Assembly (NCBI GenBank): GCA_020635015.1
Contig: JACKAP010000011.1
Location: 145,657-209,656 of the forward strand
Length of the DNA: 64,000 nucleotides
Direction of reading: 5' to 3'
From: Calditrichia bacterium
GTDB taxonomy: Bacteria > Calditrichota > Calditrichia > RBG-13-44-9 > J075
Below are positions 62,110 through 64,000 of this stretch, in pieces (the stretch's first letter is position 1; the number at the start of each line of letters is the position of its first letter). The notes under the pieces are model-generated. The model saw only the letters and a program-made list of their open reading frames with translations. It did not search any database and had not been told where the DNA came from. The translations under genes and the position numbers were made by a program.

Positions 62110-63984
62110 ATGAATCACATGCGTTTCATCGTTTATGTTCCTCTGTTTTTGCTGTTGATTTTGGCCGGACAGGGGCATGGGCAAACCAACCGGATGATCG
62201 GAATTCTCTCATTTACCAATGAGGGACCTTCCGGCTATCAATGGGTCGCCAGAGGAATCGAAGAGTTACTATATGATAAACTTGCCGGTGTGAGCGGAGT
62301 GTCGGTGTATGAGAAAGAAACCCTCACGCGAATTTTAGAGAAATCCGGTATCAAATCATCCGCTACCGTGGACGCCAAGTCGGCTTTTTCGATCGGGAAA
62401 GCCACCGGTATCCAGGTGCTGTTTCTGGGTAGCTATCAGGCGGACGGCAACAATATAGTGCTGAACTTCAAGATGGTCAGTACCTATACCGGCTCGCCGA
62501 TTTACCAGGAGTCCTTCACCGGCAGTTTTAACGACATTTTTTCCCTGTTGGCCAAAGGGGTCAAAAAGGGGTTGGACATCATGGTGGTGACCACTACCCC
62601 GGAAGAGATCGATCTGCTGGATCAGGCGCCGACGACTTCGATCAAGGCCTTCGAATCGTACTGCAAGGCTTTTATGGAAGCGGAAAAGGGGGCCTCTCTG
62701 GAAGTGGTTTCCGGGTATTTTGAGCGGGCGCTCCTGGATGACCCCGGCTTCCTCTCCGCCCGTTATCACCTGGGGGTGGTTTCTTATAATGCCCGGCTGT
62801 ATGATAAGGCCCTGGCACAGTTTAATACGGTGATTCAGCAAGACAGCCGTAACTATCGCGCGTATTTCGGCCGCGGGGTGATTTATTTCCTGCAGCGCCA
62901 GAACAATCAGGCCCTGACCGAACTGAAACGGGCCCTGGCGCTGAATCCGGACCATGACCGCAGTTATTACTATCTCGGCATCACCTACACCCGCTTGGAT
63001 TCGTTGAAGAAAGGCATCCAGGCGCTGGAACGCTCAGTCGATCTGAACCCGAACTATGCGCCGGCCCACTACCAGCTTGGTCTGGCCGACATGAAGCGGG
63101 GCTGGTTCAAGAAGGCGATAATTTCGCTGATCAAAACCACCGAGCTCTATCCGGATTATTATCCGGCCAACAATGCCCTGGGCGAGGCATATTATGCCCT
63201 GAACCAGTATGAAGAAGCAATTATCGAGTTTAATAAGGCCATCAAGCAGAAGCCCAATTTTGCCACCGCCCATTTTAACCTTGGCAACGCAATTTATCGC
63301 CGGGGGGCACTGGCGGAGATCGTTGATTCATTCTGGGCCCTGCTGGAACTGCAGTACGGCGGGGGAGCGATCTTCGCGACCAACGGCAACAGCAGCGATT
63401 TTGAATCGCCGCTGCAGGGACTGGAAGGGTTGCGGGAAAAATCGCGGATTGAAGATACTTCTCAAATTCTGCGTGACATGATCCGCGCTTACCGCACCGC
63501 GCTGTCCTATGACAATTCTTTCTACGAGGCCAGCTATAACCTGGCGCTGACCTATGAGAATCTTGGCAATCCGGACAGCGCAGCGTATTTTTATCAAAAG
63601 GCGATCAGCCAGAACTCGGAACTCTCGCAGGCCCACATGCGCCTGGGGAAACTCCAGGAAGCGCAGAAGAAATACGATCAAGCGCTACGCTCGTTCAAAC
63701 GGGTGGTGGAAATTGAGCCGAGTTATTTTGCCGCCAATTCCAAACTGGGCGAGCCCTATCGTTACATCAATATTATCGAAACGGTGCTGAACGAAAAAGT
63801 GGCCATTCTGGAGAACCAACCGCGCGACAAAGACGCCCTGATGGTGGTGGGCAAGATCTACCTTAGCCTGGGACGCTTCGGCCAGGCGGAAGAATACTTC
63901 CAACAATTGGTCGACCTGAGCCCGAACGATATGCTGGCCCAACAAACCCTCCGCGAGATCCGCCGCAAGATGCGCAAGCTATAA
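62110..63984 (+). CDS. Secreted CsgG/FlgO-like protein with TPR repeats
   Basis: A 624-residue exported protein (signal peptide MRFIVYVPLFLLLILAGQGHGQ). Residues about 25-175 resemble the CsgG/FlgO-type periplasmic domain: MIGILSFTNEGPSGYQWVARGIEELLYDKL, VYEKETLTRILE, TGIQVLFLGSYQADGNNIVLNFKMV. From about 205 on there are at least eight TPR units (for example ARYHLGVVSYNARLYDKAL, AYFGRGVIYFLQRQNNQAL, SYYYLGITYTRLDSL). The last unit is followed by KIYLSLGRFGQAEEYF. It probably scaffolds an envelope complex. Start: ATG 62110 or 62119, both weak; the upstream TTG 62098 is less likely. The stop is at 63984. Confidence 0.87.
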   Translation: MNHMRFIVYVPLFLLLILAGQGHGQTNRMIGILSFTNEGPSGYQWVARGIEELLYDKLAGVSGVSVYEKETLTRILEKSGIKSSATVDAKSAFSIGKATGIQVLFLGSYQADGNNIVLNFKMVSTYTGSPIYQESFTGSFNDIFSLLAKGVKKGLDIMVVTTTPEEIDLLDQAPTTSIKAFESYCKAFMEAEKGASLEVVSGYFERALLDDPGFLSARYHLGVVSYNARLYDKALAQFNTVIQQDSRNYRAYFGRGVIYFLQRQNNQALTELKRALALNPDHDRSYYYLGITYTRLDSLKKGIQALERSVDLNPNYAPAHYQLGLADMKRGWFKKAIISLIKTTELYPDYYPANNALGEAYYALNQYEEAIIEFNKAIKQKPNFATAHFNLGNAIYRRGALAEIVDSFWALLELQYGGGAIFATNGNSSDFESPLQGLEGLREKSRIEDTSQILRDMIRAYRTALSYDNSFYEASYNLALTYENLGNPDSAAYFYQKAISQNSELSQAHMRLGKLQEAQKKYDQALRSFKRVVEIEPSYFAANSKLGEPYRYINIIETVLNEKVAILENQPRDKDALMVVGKIYLSLGRFGQAEEYFQQLVDLSPNDMLAQQTLREIRRKMRKL

Positions 63985-64000
63985 TTTCAAAGGATAAAGG

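Overview
The window reads as chromosomal DNA of a diderm, non-photosynthetic bacterium of the FCB superphylum, most like the Calditrichota/KSB1/Ignavibacteriota-type lineages. This is an inference, resting on three things. Two exported proteins end in the type IX-secretion-like C-terminal domain with the NYPNPFN motif (22644-23103 and 45521-46888). There are many lipoproteins, plus a TolC/adaptor/RND pump. The metabolism is menaquinone, haem and ETF based. Coding DNA is fairly GC-rich, most genes have Shine-Dalgarno sites, and GTG/TTG starts are common. I saw no transposase, integrase, phage gene, CRISPR array or rRNA.

Layout: (1) 1-9825, minus strand: an RND tripartite efflux operon (RND pump cut by the window edge, adaptor, TolC), then an ABC-2 system whose permease is fused to an M1-like domain without HEXXH and to a golvesin-like domain. 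(2) 10406-13235: etfBA, then a NusG-II-domain protein overlapping a Gx/HepI-type transporter. (3) 13923-23103, minus strand: PAP2 phosphatase, an unknown lipoprotein, a penicillin-acylase-type hydrolase, a GYD protein, a DUF4365 remnant, a YedF-like protein, a DUF4353 beta-helix protein and a frameshifted small secreted protein. (4) 23282-35881: tRNA-Thr, a CcsA/HemX-like protein with hemE, a STAS protein, an SDR/hexitol-phosphatase pair, an M28 peptidase, a VapBC-type pair, a UbiE/MenG methyltransferase, a Ppx/GppA-HD protein and a DUF255 thioredoxin lipoprotein. (5) 36076-42829: a complete-looking histidine operon hisG-C-B-H-F-A/IE-D with overlapping genes. It is preceded by a his leader peptide (six His codons) and an attenuator terminator, and HisA is fused to HisI and HisE. 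(6) 43103-51732: two tRNA-Pro genes, a GT2-pcm-DedA-GH3 run, then a minus-strand cyclase / oxidoreductase remnant / double esterase operon, an aldo-keto reductase and a small membrane protein. (7) 52161-63984: hutH, a selenocysteine-lyase-like NifS protein, an XRE-cupin regulator with SpeD, a sirtuin, acnA, ahcY and a CsgG-like/TPR protein.

The most unusual feature runs through almost every intergenic region. Short degenerate tandem motifs (families resembling CGCGGATGAC, CCACGGATTACACGG, CCACAGAGACACAGAG, GGGTTGATGGG, GGTAAATGCT and others) occur as inverted pairs around a spacer, sometimes one pair inside another. One pair brackets the vapBC module, one lies in the his leader between attenuator and hisG, and two larger elements (about 110-150 bp) occur twice, about 40 kb apart. 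Several genes appear to take their start codon from, or right beside, such a repeat.

Functionally the window combines central metabolism (aconitase, ETF, SAM cycle through AhcY and SpeD, haem, menaquinone, histidine synthesis and possibly breakdown) with envelope and secretion functions (RND and ABC systems, secreted hydrolases, T9SS-like cargo). There is no obvious defence or mobile island apart from the VapBC pair and the DUF4365 remnant.
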